NCBI GenBank assembly: GCA_020718925.1
Contig: DYRC01000021.1
Span: 1 to 5,980 of the forward strand
Origin: Desulfonema limicola
GTDB lineage: Bacteria > Desulfobacterota > Desulfobacteria > Desulfobacterales > DYRC01
Length of the DNA stretch: 5,980 nucleotides
Direction of reading: 5' to 3'
In this document: piece by piece, positions 5,707 through 5,980 of the stretch
Layout of the letters: the number at the start of each line of letters is the position of its first letter
Numbering within the stretch: the stretch's first letter is position 1
Translations under genes and position numbers: made by a program
Notes under the pieces: model-generated
What the model was told of the DNA's origin: nothing
What the model saw: the letters and a program-made list of their open reading frames with translations, nothing else
The model's database searches: none

Positions 5707-5730
5707 TAGCCCGGAAATTCATTTCCGGGA
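5676..5730. repeat. 55-bp direct repeat, copy 2 (3' half of the palindromic element)
   Basis: Matches 4946-5000 with three substitutions, all to A on this strand. It holds the right outer arm (5702-5710) and the terminal 8-bp hairpin (5710-5729) but no left outer arm, so it is a truncated copy. Two of the substitutions break the closing pair of the inner hairpin. Its first 31 bases are translated as the end of the PIN toxin and it supplies TAA 5704-5706. Confidence 0.92.
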
Positions 5731-5742
5731 AATAAATGAATG

Positions 5743-5748
5743 AGAGGA
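5743..5748 (+). promoter_or_regulatory. Ribosome binding site deciding the HicB-like start
   Basis: AGAGGA ends eight bases before ATG 5757, which favours that start over the in-frame ATG at 5736. Confidence 0.65.
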
Positions 5749-5756
5749 ATTTGAAT

Positions 5757-5927
5757 ATGGAAAAAATAATCAATGTTCAGATAGAAAAACTTCCTGAAGG
5801 ATATTATCTTGCGACCTCAGAAGATATTCAGGGCTTGGTTGCTCAGGGACGAACGGTTATTGAAACTTTGGAAATCGCAAGAGATGTTGCACGAAGAATT
5901 TTGGAATCCAAAGCAGAAAAAGAATAA
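5757..5927 (+). CDS. HicB-like antitoxin (DUF1902/HicB_lk type), short form
   Basis: This 56-aa protein fits the partial RNase H-like fold of HicB antitoxins: a first strand INVQIEKLPEGYYLATSED (5-23), the signature IQGLVAQGRT (24-33), and a helix VIETLEIARDVARRILES (34-51). 'G-Y-Y/W-x-A-S/T-x-D-I-x-G-L-V-x-x-G-x-T' is the HicB hallmark. It lacks the C-terminal DNA-binding domain of longer HicB proteins, as is usual for the short forms, so autoregulation by this protein alone is unlikely. A HicA toxin gene normally sits beside it. None lies directly upstream (a repeat and a PIN gene are there), and the next frame does not start like HicA, so the gene may be an orphan or its partner may be further downstream. 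Confidence 0.85.
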   Translation: MEKIINVQIEKLPEGYYLATSEDIQGLVAQGRTVIETLEIARDVARRILESKAEKE

Positions 5928-5929
5928 AA

Positions 5930-5980
5930 ATGAAAAATAATAGCTCTACCCACACAGGCGGCAATGTTGACAAAAGCATT
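5930..5980 (+). CDS. Start of an unidentified reading frame running off the window
   Basis: ATG 5930 opens a frame that stays open to the window edge: MKNNSSTHTGGNVDKSI. It begins two bases after the HicB-like stop. The ribosome binding site is weak. The N-terminus does not resemble HicA. 'THTGGNVDKSI' recalls, from memory, the 'GGN/DV..S.NTGG' N-termini of some bacterial signalling or effector proteins, but 17 residues are too few to decide. Confidence 0.35.
   Translation, partial: MKNNSSTHTGGNVDKSI

Noticed and set aside
4946..5730. Repeated palindromes as a CRISPR array
   Set aside because: There are only two copies, 730 bp apart, with genes between them; no regular spacers and no cas genes.
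5930..5980. HicA toxin gene after the HicB-like gene
   Set aside because: The visible N-terminus lacks the HicA start pattern (a short strand followed by a conserved Gly/His region).

Overview
The window looks like an accessory, toxin-antitoxin-rich stretch of a Gram-negative bacterial chromosome of moderate G+C (mid-40s by eye). All supported genes are on the + strand. The Gram-negative reading rests on the lipoprotein signal with an outer-membrane type +2 residue and on good Shine-Dalgarno sites before most genes. The gene mix and the many dispersed palindromes would fit a large repeat-rich genome such as those of some Desulfobacterota, but the sequence alone does not settle the taxon.

Layout. 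Positions 3-50 are the last codons of an upstream gene, possibly of the Uma2 family. A textbook HigB-HigA pair follows (56-668), then an unrecognised 98-aa protein (706-1002). Next is an overlapping pair: a 72-aa protein and a DUF6036/AbiEii-like nucleotidyltransferase (1067-1667). A 211-bp intergenic region (1668-1878) is filled with nested palindromes. The main gene (1879-4884) encodes a 1001-aa lipoprotein with a repetitive Pro-rich tether, a WD40 propeller region, an Ig-like segment and a C-terminal caspase-like (C14) peptidase with His826 and Cys878. The next intergenic region (4885-5037) holds a second nested palindromic element. It is followed by a VapBC-like pair, a 75-aa presumed antitoxin and a PIN-domain toxin (5038-5706), then a short HicB-like antitoxin (5757-5927) and the start of another reading frame that runs off the window.

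How the parts relate. Three two-gene modules (HigBA, 72-aa/nucleotidyltransferase, 75-aa/PIN) and one HicB-like gene surround a single large WD40-caspase gene. Each module is compact, with overlap or a few bases between partners, while the modules are separated by palindromic DNA. Two composite palindromic elements with the same architecture but little shared sequence bracket the WD40-caspase gene. The 3' half of the second is repeated 730 bp downstream, where it supplies the last nine codons and the stop codon of the PIN toxin. This suggests that the palindromes are mobile or recombining units that shape this region. No functional link between the caspase lipoprotein and the toxin-antitoxin modules can be shown from sequence; co-location in a defence or stress island is an inference.
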